Source: Prorocentrum cordatum (taxonomy: Eukaryota > Sar > Dinophyceae > Prorocentrales > Prorocentraceae). Taken from it: a DNA stretch of 64,000 nt. Position numbers and translations under genes: made by a program. Below, one piece after another: positions 31,703 to 42,898 of this stretch. The notes under the pieces are model-generated. The model searched no databases, was not told the DNA's origin, and saw only the letters and a list, made by a program, of their open reading frames with translations. The DNA is taken from contig CAUYUJ010015685.1 in NCBI GenBank assembly GCA_963575745.1, positions 84,890 to 148,889 on the forward strand. The letters are read 5' to 3'. The stretch's first letter is position 1. Each line of letters opens with the position of its first letter.

Positions 31703-32115
31703 CGTGGTGTCGCGTGGTGACCCAATATGTGAGATCGATAGTGAGATCGATAGAGAGATCGACAGGTGTCCCGAGGGGTCCCGGGGTGTCCCGTTGAGTG
31801 AGATCGGTAGTGAGATCGATAGTGGGATCGATAGTGAGATCGATATGGTATCCCGAGGTGTCCCGTGGTGTCCCGTGGTGTCCTATGGTGTCCCGTTGAG
31901 TGTGATCGATAGTGATATCGATAGTGAGACCGATAATGAGATCGAGAGGTGTCCCGCGGTGTCCCGTGGTGTCCCGTGGTGGCCCCCGTGGTGTCCCGTG
32001 GTGTCCCGTTGAGTGATATCAATAGTGAGATCGATAGTGAGATCGGCAAGTGTCCCGTGGTGTCCCGTGGCGTCCCGTGGTGTCCCGTTGAGTGAGATCG
32101 ATAGTAATATCGATT
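31703..32115 (+). repeat. Compound GTGTCCCGTG / GTGAGATCGATA array, right part
   Basis: Begins with CGTGGTGTCGCG (31703-31714), identical to 22381-22392, and continues with the same 10- and 12-base units as the left part. Confidence 0.9.
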
Positions 32116-32200
32116 GAGTCAAATGTTGGTTTCCCCCTTTCCCCCCCACAACTTCCTTATCACCCGAAGGGTGGTCGTATCTGTATATGTATGTATATCT

Positions 32201-32201
32201 T

Positions 32202-32250
<49 letters not shown>

Positions 32251-32251
32251 G
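32201..32251 (+). repeat. (TCTG)n microsatellite
   Basis: About a dozen uninterrupted CTGT units, followed by T/G-rich degenerate versions to about 32460. Confidence 0.9.
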
Positions 32252-33024
32252 TGGTCCAGCTGGTCTGATTCCTGTAAGTGTACGGGTCAGACCTTCCCGC
32301 TTTGTCGTCGTCATCGTTGCCGTCACTTCTGGTTCCGTCACAGTCTTTGCGTCTGTCTTTGTGTATTCCTGTCGGTTTGACCGAGCGCCTGTCTCTGTCC
32401 GTTTCTCTGTCTGCGACTGTCTCGGTCTCTGACTTTGTGTCTGTGTCTGTGCCGGTGTTTGCGTCCGCGTCTGTCTGGCCGAGTCCGTGTCGGCCTCTGC
32501 CCCTGCGTCTCCCTTCGTCCCAGTGGCAGGCGGAGCTTCCGTACCAGCAGCTGCAGGTCATGATAGCAAACCGCCGCAGGCGCGCTCTACTGCTCAGCAG
32601 TGTGGCAGAGCGCACAGCGCATAGTGCTTGATGTGTTCCTACTCTCGAGCTTACTGCGCCGTCTTACTTACGTAGTCGATTTCCTATTATCCTTCGTCTT
32701 CCCGTCTTCCTTTCCTCTTCCTTCTCCCACCTCCCTCCCCGTTCTCCTCGTCCCTCCCCCCCTCCCTCCGCTTCCCCCTCTCCCCCCCTCTTTCCTCTCC
32801 CCCTCTGCTCTGCCATCCCTCTCTCCCTTTCACAGTTTGGCTGTGTGAGTATTGCTCTTCTCTTCCCCCGATCTTGTCGCAGCGTTCTCCCATGTATTGT
32901 TTTCACGCGCAGGACCTGCGCAGGATGTCCTTTTTGGTATTTCCCATACTTTTTTTTGTTATTGTCTTTTTTGATGTGAAGGTCCGCGGTCCTTCATATC
33001 TATTTGTCCCGCTGCAGCGTTCGC

Positions 33025-33135
33025 CACATTTCAGGATCGGCGCTTTGACTCGTGTCGTTCACAACAGTGCTCTCGCCCCAGCCTGGGCTACATTTCTGGA
33101 TTCGATTCGTTCCTAGTTGTTGCCGTCCCCCTCTT
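33025..33135 (+). repeat. Dispersed repeat A, copy 2
   Basis: Counterpart of 10678-10785. Same order of conserved words, with more T-rich substitutions. Confidence 0.6.
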
Positions 33136-33289
33136 TTCCCCCTGCCAGCCCCCTCCCTGCAGCTCCTCCTGCTTGTACTGCTGCTGACGCTTGTCCTCCG
33201 TCCTCCTTCCTCCTCATCCTGATCCTCCTGCTTACCCTCTTGCTCATCTTATCCTCCTGATTCTGCTCATCGTCATGATAGAGTCATTT

Positions 33290-33395
33290 TGGGGATCAAG
33301 GCCCTTTAGGACACCCCAGTCGGCGGATATAAAAGAATTTAGCCCAGTAGGGAGGGATAGGTGGGAAGGGTAGGATGCTTGCGGCGCGATCGCAC
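33290..33395 (+). repeat. Dispersed repeat B, copy 2
   Basis: Counterpart of 18839-18950, ending in the shared TGCGGCGCGATCGC word before a C/T tract. Confidence 0.6.
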
Positions 33396-33876
33396 CTAGC
33401 TTGCTTACCCTCGCTCTCCCTTCTCCACCTTTGCTCCCATCTATCCCTCGCCCTCTTTCCCTTTTCCCATTCTCCCCCCCTCCCACTTCTTCCCGTCCCC
33501 CGCATTCTCCCCCCTCCCCCTCTCCTCCCCCCCTCCCCCCCTACCACCGTGTGGTCCATACTCGATTCCTCCCTGTTCTTTCCCCCTCCTCCCTCCCCTC
33601 TGCCTTCATCTTCCCAAGCTCATGGCAATCAGCTCACACTGCCGCTCACTCCTGACTCCCGCCGTGGGACTGGGCCCCTCCCTCCCCCTCCTCCTGCTCA
33701 GCCCGCGTGCGTGGATTGTCTTCTCGTGTTCTCGTTCCGCCCCGTCCATCTCTCCTGCGCGCCGCCGCTCCACGCTTCCACTCCTCTATCCCTCCCCCTT
33801 TTTTCCCTCCCTTGTCCATGTTCAGACAGCTGGTTGTTGCGAGCTCAGGAGGGCGGAGCAGGCAGCCACCCTCACT

Positions 33877-34080
33877 ATGGCAGCCAACCTGGACCCGCTC
33901 ATGCTCTTGGCAGACGCAGCCGACGACCTTGATACAGCCAATCTCCTGGTCACGACCAGCAGTAAGCAGAGGGCAGTTGCCCTGTCCGACTGGGACGCGC
34001 GAGCAGGGATGGCGCTAGACGTCGCGTGGCACGACCGCCGCACGTCAGCTCTGAGAGGGCGCGACGGCGCACCACGTTCG
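33877..34080 (+). CDS. Exon-like ORF start, MAANLDPLM family
   Basis: ATG at 33877 after a polypyrimidine tract encodes about 68 codons of balanced composition (MAANLDPLMLLADAADDLDT, then ALSDWDARAGMALDVAWHDR) before the frame becomes Gly/Arg-rich. The first nine residues resemble MATSFLDPLM at 10530. The function is unknown. A multi-exon gene or pseudogene start is plausible. Downstream exons could not be located. Confidence 0.35.
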
Positions 34081-36794
34081 ACCTGCCCTCGCTGTCAACC
34101 TGGGGGCTGCGTCTTTATCAGGGGCGGCGCTGGCGCGCGCAGGTATGCCTGCTGGCGCGCGCAGGCCGACGAGCAGGGGGGGCGGCTGCTGCCTGATCGC
34201 CGCTGGGGGATGGTTTGTAGGGCCAGTCGAGGAGGTGCGCAGAGGGCCGCCTGTGTGTGCGAATCAGCGCGTTCTGGCTGGCGACCTGGGACCGGCCTGG
34301 CAGCGCCTGTCTGTCGTGGCCCTCCAGGAGAGGCAAGCCGCTCGGGGCCTCCATGGGCGATGCCGCCGAAGCGGCCCCGGCCGAACCATTGCGTTCGGTA
34401 GCCGTCGCCGCCCGCCCCTCACTGGGGGATGGGCAGCGCGCGGCGGGGGCAGCGTGGAGGCTTCGACATGCAATTTGGTCTGAGTCCGGACGGGCCGGCG
34501 GTCGGTGGCAGTGGAGCTCTTGCGGGCGAGGCGACCAGAGACAACCAGTGTGGGCGCTCGCGGGGCTGGGGCGCGCGGGGAGCAGCCAGAGAGGCCCCTG
34601 GGCGGAGGGGATGGGATGGCCCCTGGGATCGCCCTGTGCCGCAGCTGCAAATTGGATGTCGATTGGAACGCAGCGCGGCAGCAACAACTGAATTGCCGGA
34701 GCCAGGCAGCTGGGAAGGGGCGTGGGGACAAATGGCCCAGCGAATCGACCTGGCCCAGCGGGGGCCCGTTCCAGCTACGCGGGCTCTAAGGGCGGCAGCC
34801 GTCAGCGGCCCGCAATTATTTGGCCCGCTCGACGCGACCGCGAAAGATCTTGGCTGTGACGAGGGCGTGGTGCTATGCGCCCCGGGAGGTGCCCGCTCCT
34901 TTTCCGCTTGTCTGCGCGCCAGGAAATTTGGTGCTTCTTTACCAGCGCGCCTCCCACCCTGGGGGGCGCGCGTGGCCCGGCGCCCTCCCCCCTTCGGGGG
35001 GCGCCCTGCCTTTGCCCATCCGGTCTTCGCGCCAGTCTTGGCGCGCCTCCACCCCGGATTGTGCGCGCGCCGCCTGGCCCCAGTCGCGCCGCCCACCCAG
35101 GTTGGTGAGCTTTGATGCTTTGGGCTTGGGCCTCTGTTTCTCCATCTGTCTGTGCACCAGTTAGGTGGGTTCCCTCGGCGCGCCTCCCACCCCCAGTGGC
35201 GCGTCGGCTCTTTGCTTCCAGGTGCGCCAAGCACCCTGGGTGGCGCGCCTGGCTGGCGCTGGCCGGCCCCTGCTCTGTCGACTTGGTCGCGTTCCAGTTC
35301 GGTGCTTTCCAGCGGGCGCGGCGCCCGCCCCGGGCGGCGTGCCCTCGCCTGGCCCTGGCGCGCCTCGCCCCGGCGGAGCACCCCCGCCTGCCCGCCGCCG
35401 GCTGGCCAATTCCTGTCTGTCCTGCAGACGCCTCCCCGCGCGCCGCCCAGCTGGGTTTGCGCGGCGCGGCAGCCCGCCCTGGGGCTGCGCCCCGCGCTTC
35501 TTGGGCCTCCTTGCCCGCAGGACGTGTTGGCGCTGGCTGCGGGGCAGTCGCTCCCCCCCGCGCTGGCGCGGCTGCCCTTGCGGCGCCGCGCCCGCCCCGC
35601 CCGCTGTCGGCCGCCGCCGAGCGTGGCCGGGCCCCGCGTCGACGTGGAGTGCCCGCTGCCCACCCACTCCTCCCTCGGCTCTGCAGGCGGGCCGCCGCCC
35701 CTGCTGGCAGCTCGTCTCCCCCTTGCTTGGGGGCGCCTCCATTGCGACCCTCCCCTCGATTTTGCTCCCCCGCCTGCTGGGGGCCCGCGCCCGCTCTCTA
35801 CGCCACCCTGCCCCTGGCTGTGATGCGTGCGCCGGCCCGTGGCAGGCTCCTGCTTCTTCGCCCCCTCCCTGCCTTTCCGCCCACAGCCTAGAACCGCGCC
35901 GCCTGGCTGCCCGTGGCGCTCAGCTTCCCTGGCGCCCACCGCGCCCTGCCGCGTCGGCCCGCCCCCCCGCGGCTGCCTCGGCGCCCGCCGCGCCGTGCTT
36001 GCCTGGCCAGTCCGCCGCCGCGCGCCCCAGCTGCCGCCTCCCCTCCGCGGGGGGGTCCCCGTCCCCCCCCGCCGAGGCGCCTCTGGTCTTCCGGCCGCCC
36101 TCCGCTCCCGCCCTTCCCGTTTGCCGGGCCCTGCCCGCGCTGCGGCTGCTGGCCCCGCCCCTGGGCGCGCCCGCGGCGCCGCCCCGGGCCGCCGCCGGGG
36201 GCCGCCCCGCAGCCCGGCCTCCCCGCGCGCCCCCCCGCGGCGCCGCCGTGTGCCAGCGCCCCCCGCGCTCCCCCCTTTTCTTTTTCTCTGCAGCGGCAGC
36301 CGATCTACGGCATTGCCGGGCGCTCTCAGGCGCCCGTAGGCCCGCGCCGAGACGGGGAAGAATGTGGTCTGTAGCTCACAGGTGGTCTGTAGCTGCTCGA
36401 GGATGCTTTGATTCGAACGGTTCATCGCTTGAAAGCGCGCGGGCACGAAAGGCCAGCATCTCTGATTTTGAAGAGGCTCATCGCCAGAACGCGGAACGTC
36501 AGTTGCTTGAAAGCGCGCCCGCTGCGAAGTGGCGACGACCTCGATTCGCGGCGCCAGCTGCTTGAGAACGAATTTTGGAAAGCCGATCGAGGAACCGGCG
36601 AAGGCCTCACATTGAAACGGTGTTGGCTTGATATTTGGCAGGTTCGGGGCGACGATGCTCTCGTCTGCGTCGTCAACCGCGCAGCGTACAGTTTTAAACG
36701 GTGACGAAGATGAGGCTGAGGAATGAGCGGAAACGAAGAGGAACGGGAAGTAAGAGTTCAAGAGGAGGGGGGGATCACGACGAGGGGGAGGATA
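34081..36794 (+). other. C-rich block without a supported gene
   Basis: Strong C bias on the plus strand between about 34900 and 36300 leaves many frames open, including an 815-codon minus-strand frame that is His-, Arg- and Gly-rich low complexity. Recurrent GCGCGCCTCCCACCC-like words lie at 34947, 35177 and nearby. At 36400-36600, CTTGAAAGCGCGC occurs twice and a TTGAGAACGAA variant once, a small diverged repeat. Confidence 0.45.
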
Positions 36795-37022
36795 TTGTTG
36801 ATGATGTTGATGATGATGATGATGATGATGCTGATGCTCATGATGATGGTGATGATGCTGATGCAAGTGCTGATTACCATGCTGGTGATTATGATAATGG
36901 CGATGCTGGTGATGGTGATGTTGATGTTGTAGTTAATGATGATGGTGCTGTTGTTGATGATAATGACGACGATGCTGATGGTGATGATGATTATGATGAT
37001 GGTGATAATGATGCTGCTGGTA

Positions 37023-37088
<66 letters not shown>

Positions 37089-37129
37089 CTGATGATGTTG
37101 ATGAGGATGATGGTGATGATGATGATGAC

Positions 37130-37164
<35 letters not shown>

Positions 37165-37165
37165 G
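36795..37165 (+). repeat. (GAT)n microsatellite, imperfect
   Basis: GATGAT runs interrupted by GCT, GTT and GGT triplets, with the purest part at 37023-37086. It translates to poly-Asp, poly-Met or poly-Ile depending on frame and strand. Confidence 0.95.
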
Positions 37166-37615
37166 GGAGGAGGAGGAAGAGGAGGAAGAGGAGGAAGAGG
37201 AATATGAAGAGGATGAGGAGGATGGGGAGGAGCTGGAGGAATGCGAGGCGGAGAAAGGGGAATCAGGAAAGGTAGGCGGGACCCTTCCCCCCTGCGGTTT
37301 CCTGCTCCTGCCCCCGCTCCCGATCCTCCCTATCCTCCTTGCTGCTGGTCCTGGCCCTCTTCGGAACTCGTTGTTGGGCCGCGAGAGCGCGCTGGCAGGA
37401 TCACGCATCTGGGGCATTGGTTGCAGAAGTCTTCTGATGATGAGGATGAGGATGAGGATGCTGGTGATGGTGATGGTGATGGTGATGGTGATTGTGATGT
37501 TGATGGTGATGGTGCTGGTGCTGGTGATGGTGGTGGTGGTGGTGAGGAGGAGGAGGAGGAGGAGGTGGAGGAGGTGGAGGAGGGGAGGAGGACGAGGAGG
37601 GGACGAGGAGGAGAA
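37166..37615 (+). repeat. GAG/GGA and second GAT/GGT block
   Basis: (GAG)n-rich at 37166-37260, unique DNA to 37430, then GATGAG/GGTGAT units to 37540 and (GAG)n to 37615. Confidence 0.85.
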
Positions 37616-38390
37616 ATGAGATTGGCTTCCTCCCTGAGGTCCGATGCCATGTTCTTGGCTGTACGGGATCCCAAAAGTCCTGACCCTTCCTCTGAGGCCA
37701 ACGTTTCCTGTCGAGTCGTTTTGTGACGGTCCAGGGGCGGAGCGAGTGCCCCAAGAGGCCGACAACAGCAGATTGCAGTGGATTGTTGAGATTGCGACCT
37801 GCCTGAACTCCTTGCTGCGGTAAAGGAGGCCGGGATCGGAATTCGGTTTCACACGGAAAGGCAAAGGGATAGCCGAGAAATCCATGCCATCAACAGTGCG
37901 GTCAAGATGGCGTGGAGATTTGTTGTTATTGCGGTGCACGATGAAAGGCGAGAGCGAGTTCGATAGCTACGGGAACTCATTCTCAAAGCTAAGCGTCAAC
38001 GGAGCGAGCGACGTCTGCAGCAGATCTCGAGGTCTGGTGGTTCTTCGAATCTCCCAGTGACGTTGAACATCAATTGGACTCGCACGGCGAAACGGGATGT
38101 ATGAAAACAGGCTCTGCGAGAATTCGGCAACCAGCGATTCAGTGATAGGTGCAATACTGCAGCTACTCAGGAATACCGACTTCGCTGTTTGTCGCGGGTG
38201 CGTCGTAACAGCCGCAAGGATGGACGAGCGCATCCCGGCATCAAGCCTTTTGACTTGCTCACGCCTCGAGCTAGATTGAAAGGCTGTACATCTCCAGGAA
38301 ATGGCGGGGAACCACCCGAGATGTACAAGGCATTGCCGCTGATGTGCGTGTACCGGTATTGGCAACTACTCCAATACATATACGTATATT
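37616..38390 (+). other. Unique-looking DNA, no gene recognised
   Basis: Balanced composition and modest open frames on both strands (for example 37967-38365 minus), without motifs that I know. Confidence 0.4.
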
Positions 38391-39375
38391 TATAAAAATG
38401 ATAAAACAACACATTTGTACATATTATAATATAAGATAATATGCTACCATATTATATCATATTATAGAACGTATCATATGGCATAACATGTTTAGTATAC
38501 CATGCTGTAACATAGTGTAATATCATTTCATATGGTATACCATATTTTGAATATGATATAGTATAATAATTAGGTATAATATTCTATAATATAAGATAAG
38601 ATCATATATCACAATCCACTATATAGTACACCAGAATATATCACAACATAGTATACAACAATATCTGCTAGTACGCTATAATGCAATTTAACGTTGTATA
38701 TTGTAATACAGTAGCATACAACACATATATATATATATTACAACATGTTATAAACTATTATATTACATTGTTGTGTGCTGTGTTATAGTTCATTATAGTA
38801 TCGTAGGGCAACACTATATAATATAGCACAACTTATTATTACAATGTAGTGCGATATAAGTACTATTATATTATGTATTACATTACGTAACGCATTATTA
38901 ATACGAGCAATACGATACAACACATTTCATATTGCAATCTTATATTGAGATGTTCTATAGTTTGAATATAATACGATCACATGTGAAATAATATGTCACG
39001 AATCATGATAATGTAATACAGGCACTGTAATACAGTATATAACAAGACGATTCGGTATACTCTATTTCAATGTAGTTAACTGTAACGCATCATAGCAAAA
39101 TCCAGCGTACGATAATATATTAACATATGATATAATGTAACTCATTACAAGACAATGCAATGCCATACAGTCCAATATGCCGTACTATAATGTAATATAA
39201 TGTAATATAATTGAATATGATACAATATACAGTAACATCTTATACGGCCATCTATTATAATATATGGTAATATATCACAATGTACTATACTATAATATGC
39301 TATATTATTAAACAATGTAAAATAATATAACACGTGGTAATATTATAGAGTTTATTATCGTATCGTATGAATAAT
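38391..39375 (+). other. AT-rich island of about 1 kb
   Basis: Roughly three quarters A+T, against a strongly GC-rich background. Built from degenerate ATATTATA, TATAATAT and CATATTATA words and an (AT)n run near 38727. No ORF of note. It does not resemble organellar genes. Boundaries are abrupt, especially on the right, where GC-rich DNA resumes at about 39376. Confidence 0.85.
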
Positions 39376-40025
39376 ACCGCCCCCCAGCCCTGGGTGCCAC
39401 ACCTCCCCGTGACATCTCGGGAACGCTCCCGGTGCCGCTCCCCCGGGCGTTCCGGGGAGTCCCCACAGCGTTCCTGGATGGCCCAAGACGACCCTAAGGA
39501 CCCCCCATAATGCGAAAGGATGGTCCAAAACGCTCCCACGTAGCCCAAATCAGCCTTCCGACGGCTCTCGAGGCTCCCAGGTGACCTCAAAGAGACCCTA
39601 AGAGAGGTCCGAGAGGCGCCCCGTGACGGGCCGAAGAGGCCAACATTGTAGATTTGATGTTTTTTTTCCACTGGCTTCTCGCGTTTTCGAGCTTCCAACG
39701 CTCCAAGAACACCGAAGAGCCGCCCAAGACCGCCTCAAGACAACCCAAGAGACCTTCAGGACGGCCCCAAGATGGGCCAAGAAGGCTCCAAGACTGCCGA
39801 AAAAGGCGCCCAGGACGGCCCCATACCACTCCAGAGCAGGCCCATGATGGGCCCACGAGCGGGAGCAGGAGGCTTCCAGAGACCTCCGAGAGGCTTCTGG
39901 GACCTCCCAGAGGCCTCTAACACACCCCCGATCCTTGAGAGGCCCCCAAAAAATCCCGACGATGCTCCAACAACAGCCCAAGAGAGCTGCGAGAGCCGTC
40001 CCGAGAGAGCCCAAAGAGGGTAACA
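39376..40025 (+). repeat. Q-D-G-P-type interspersed repeat, plus orientation
   Basis: Iterations of CCAAGA, GGCCCA and GACCTCC-like words reading as TASRQPKRPS, QDGPRRLQDC and similar. Opposite orientation to the related block at 13960-14225. A TTTTTTTTCC run at 39660 and TTTTTCTAATCC at 40040 break it into segments of about 380 bp. Confidence 0.5.
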
Positions 40026-40079
40026 TCGCTGATTTCCAACAGTTTTTCTAATCCTTTTCGGCGTCTCACGTTTTTCCGC

Positions 40080-40162
40080 TTCTATATATATATATATGTA
40101 TGTTTGTATATATATATATATATGTATGGTTTTGTGTATATATATATATAAAGAAGAAAAAT
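40080..40162 (+). repeat. (TA)n microsatellite with TGTATG interruptions
   Basis: Three TATATATATA runs separated by TGTATG-type spacers. Confidence 0.95.
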
Positions 40163-40844
40163 CATGCTTTCTTTTTTGAGAAAGATAACCGTGTGACTTC
40201 TACTCGGGGGTCCTACACATCCCCATGACATCTGGTCGGTACCGCATCACCCGGTTTCCTGGGGTGAGACCCCAAAACGCCGAAGGACAGCCCATGACGA
40301 CCCTAATGAGCTTTCAGAACGTAAAGCACGGCCCAACGCCCCCGCGCAGCCCGAGACACTTCTCCGACTGCTTTCCAGGCCTCCTGGATGCCTCCAGAAC
40401 CCCCAGGGGGTCCGGAAAATCCCACACCCCAGAGGGGTCCGGTTAACAAAACCAGCGAGGCACAAACAAAAAACAGTACCGAACAGCGCCCAGGAATTGA
40501 AAAATCATGGCAGTCCCACGTTCCTTTTTTTTTCCCCCAAGTTTGCCCCCCCGTCTATTCTTGCGCAACATACCTCAATTCAGACCCCCCTCACTTCCCA
40601 AAGGAGAACCCAGGAAGTTTTTGAAGGCCCCAAGTCATTGAATACCTAGAAGAAATTCATGACTTGCGTTTCCGCATTTCCCCTCTGATACCATTCCGAG
40701 GCTTGCGCAGAGCCTCCAAGGGAGTCCCTGGACGCAAGAAGCGACCGACACGATAATACATGGTTTAGCCTGTCCAACCTAGCTAGAATTGAGCGCGAAA
40801 CGCGCGCGATGGTTCTAGTGTATAGATGTATGCATGTGTACTCG
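40163..40844 (+). other. Intergenic DNA, no gene recognised
   Basis: Pro/Arg-type low-complexity DNA continues to about 40450, including CCCCAGAGGGGTC, also present at 11275. Then unique sequence. No coding support. Confidence 0.4.
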
Positions 40845-40851
40845 GTGTATG

Positions 40852-40883
<32 letters not shown>

Positions 40884-41009
40884 TGTATGTAGGTAGGTAT
40901 GTATGTATGTATGTATGTATGTATGTATGTATGTATTTATGTATGTACGTATGTATGTATGTATGTATGCATGCATGCATGCATGCATGCATGTATGTAT
41001 GTATGTATT

Positions 41010-41045
<36 letters not shown>
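40845..41045 (+). repeat. Compound (GTAT)n-(GCAT)n-(AT)n microsatellite
   Basis: GTAT units at 40852-40966, GCAT at 40967-40990, GTAT again, then AT at 41016-41043. Confidence 0.95.
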
Positions 41046-41047
<2 letters not shown>

Positions 41048-41268
41048 AGTTGTTCCGGAGGCTTTCTGGAGTTTCGTCCTGGACAGCCCATGATGCCAGA
41101 CACCTCAGCGTCTCCCGCGGCCGTTTGGTTCGGACAGGGGCCTCGTCCCCGTGGAGGGATTCACACGTGATCGAGTCTAGACTGAAAGATCAGACATCCC
41201 ACGGGCTTGCGCTTCTACTGCCGCTCCGCCAGATTCGGTGGCAGCGGAGCTGGCAAAAACTTCACGAG

Positions 41269-41672
41269 TTAACATGCTCCTCTCCGCATCCTCTCTGTTG
41301 CCGCTGCCGCCGCCGTTTCGCTTCATTAGGTTGACTGACATATATATATATATACACAATCGCTGATCTATCGATGATGCATGCATCAGTACTGTCTGCA
41401 GCTATCTTTGTGAGTCAAGTGGAGAAAAAAAAGTCTCCGCGCGCTTGCTTCCCCTCGCCCTTCGGCCGGCCAGCTCGGCGCGTGCGCACGTATTCACATA
41501 TTGCTTAACGGACTTTATTGCTGCCAAAGCCATGGTTCTCCCCAGTAGTTCTCTCCCTGAGCTTCCCCAGGATACATCTACGACCACACATAGTAAATCC
41601 CCAGGTTTGACTATGGAAGATCATGAGACCCATGCTCTTGTTACATTCAACTACGATTCCCAGAGGAACGAC
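41269..41672 (+). repeat. About 400-bp direct repeat, left copy
   Basis: Matches 50909-51303 from TGCTCCT.TCCGCATCCTCT through a (TA)n run, CGCTGATCTATCGATGATGC and GCCAAAGCCATGG to CCCAGAGGAACGAC, with an estimated 85 percent identity. The copy contains an ATG (41532) and its first 45 codons. Confidence 0.88.
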
Positions 41673-41846
41673 TGGTTATCAGCCGAAACCGACGACCGAG
41701 TCGTTTTGGGTTCGATGAGCCATGTTCAGGCAGTAGATTTGCTCGACGCATCACAATCACAACATCACGTTGAGCAATTTCGGAAAAGGACGCGGCCTGA
41801 AGGGCCGCCCTCCGCCATTCAACCTCTCGAATGTTCCTCGGATTGA
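41532..41846 (+). CDS. Short ORF starting in the left direct repeat
   Basis: ATG in a GCCATGG context opens 104 codons (MVLPSSSLPELPQDTSTTTH). The first 47 codons lie in the repeat and are shared with the ORF at 51161. The rest is unique. No domain. Substitutions between the copies (for example Asp/Asn, Thr/Ala) keep the frame open, which suggests the N-terminus was once under coding constraint. It may be the amino end of a Gag-type protein. Confidence 0.4.
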   Translation: MVLPSSSLPELPQDTSTTTHSKSPGLTMEDHETHALVTFNYDSQRNDWLSAETDDRVVLGSMSHVQAVDLLDASQSQHHVEQFRKRTRPEGPPSAIQPLECSSD

Positions 41847-41972
41847 TCTGTCCCTCGACGATTCCCAGAGAATAGGAAGTTAGAGGAGAGGGATCAGACA
41901 CCCGGGAGGCAGACCGGCCAAGCCAGCGCTGCGAGACGGAGGCCATTGTCTAGTTGGTCTTCTTCGCATTGA

Positions 41973-42884
41973 GTGCCGGAGAGCCCGCGAATCTTGAGGG
42001 GCAAGGCTCCTACGATTGATTTGTCTCACAACGATACCCCAGGGCGTTCGTTACTGGAGGATCGGGCCCAGACCCCCGTGAGACAAACCGGCAAAGCCGG
42101 CGCTGTTCGGCGCAGAGTTTTTGCATCCTGGTGCAGCCCTACGCAGCCCGGCCAATGGAGCCCCAGGGTCGCTGGCCCAGCCAGTGGAGCCCACGACGAG
42201 GACGAGCAACTCGGGGATGCCCCCGTCGCCCCGGACGATCGGGACGAACCCCGGGGCGCTCAGGTCGTTCCAGTTGCTTTGGACGGACAAGACGGTCACG
42301 ACAGTGACGAGCAATTAGGAAACGAAAAAGACGCAAACTCATATGAAGGTAACTTCGAGCTTGCTGATTTCCACACGTCTCCAGGTCGGGTTGACCCAGA
42401 GCTCCCACTCCAGGACCCAATCGGTTGCCCCGTCCTAGACGGTGAGCTATCCGAGGCAGAAACAGTCGATTATCAACAACACGCTGACCTCGGACATGCC
42501 CTATTGGAACCAGAGGGTGGACAGCCGCCCTCCTCAGATCATGTTACCCTTTCGTGGCAAGGACCGACGGCCCCCGACCCAGTCGGCGCGGTCGAAGGTG
42601 CCTCAGAACCCTCGGGCGCGAATCCGGGGCAAGCTGAGATCCCGCCTGAGGTTCGCCCACCACTTCTTCCGACAAGCAGGACCCCGACCAAGTCGGAGGA
42701 ACCCTCGTCTAGGTCTATTCCTCCGTCTAGGCATGTTAAGGTAGCCTTAGGCCGCGCGTCAGTTCCGCAGATTAAGAAACACGAGAGTGAGGACGACGAT
42801 TCTTCAGGCGTGTCATCGGTTCAACTGACTGGCAGCCTACGATCCCTGAGGCAGCGGAAGCGGACGAGGCCGAAGACCCCATAA
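41973..42884 (+). CDS. Acidic, low-complexity ORF in the 41-51 kb element
   Basis: A 303-codon frame rich in Asp, Glu, Pro, Ser and Gln, with no folded domain apparent and a basic tail (RSLRQRKRTRPKTP). It precedes the Cys-rich ORF by 14 bases in a different frame and contains several of the triloop hairpins described separately. Possibly a linker region of a decayed retroelement polyprotein. The function is unknown. Confidence 0.35.
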   Translation: MPESPRILRGKAPTIDLSHNDTPGRSLLEDRAQTPVRQTGKAGAVRRRVFASWCSPTQPGQWSPRVAGPASGAHDEDEQLGDAPVAPDDRDEPRGAQVVPVALDGQDGHDSDEQLGNEKDANSYEGNFELADFHTSPGRVDPELPLQDPIGCPVLDGELSEAETVDYQQHADLGHALLEPEGGQPPSSDHVTLSWQGPTAPDPVGAVEGASEPSGANPGQAEIPPEVRPPLLPTSRTPTKSEEPSSRSIPPSRHVKVALGRASVPQIKKHESEDDDSSGVSSVQLTGSLRSLRQRKRTRPKTP

Positions 42885-42898
42885 CATCATGTCGCCAG

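Larger units (their letters stand above)
32252..33876 (+). other. Polypyrimidine-rich DNA with copies of repeats A and B
   Basis: C/T-rich tracts at 32690-32830 and 33390-33830 bracket repeat A (33025-33135) and repeat B (33290-33395). GTGAGT at 32845 and several pyrimidine-CAG sites could be splice signals, but I find no exon that I trust before 33877. Confidence 0.45.

Noticed and set aside
34419-36866. An 815-codon minus-strand frame starting with His repeats
   Set aside because: It follows from the CAT/ATC complement of the GAT microsatellite and C-rich composition. Low complexity, overlapped by equally long plus-strand frames.
36701-37207. Poly-Asp protein of 168 codons
   Set aside because: Pure translation of an imperfect GAT microsatellite with no unique flanking coding sequence.
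38391-39375. Organellar DNA insertion as the source of the AT-rich island
   Set aside because: No recognisable mitochondrial or plastid coding or rRNA fragment. Words are degenerate ATATTATA repeats.
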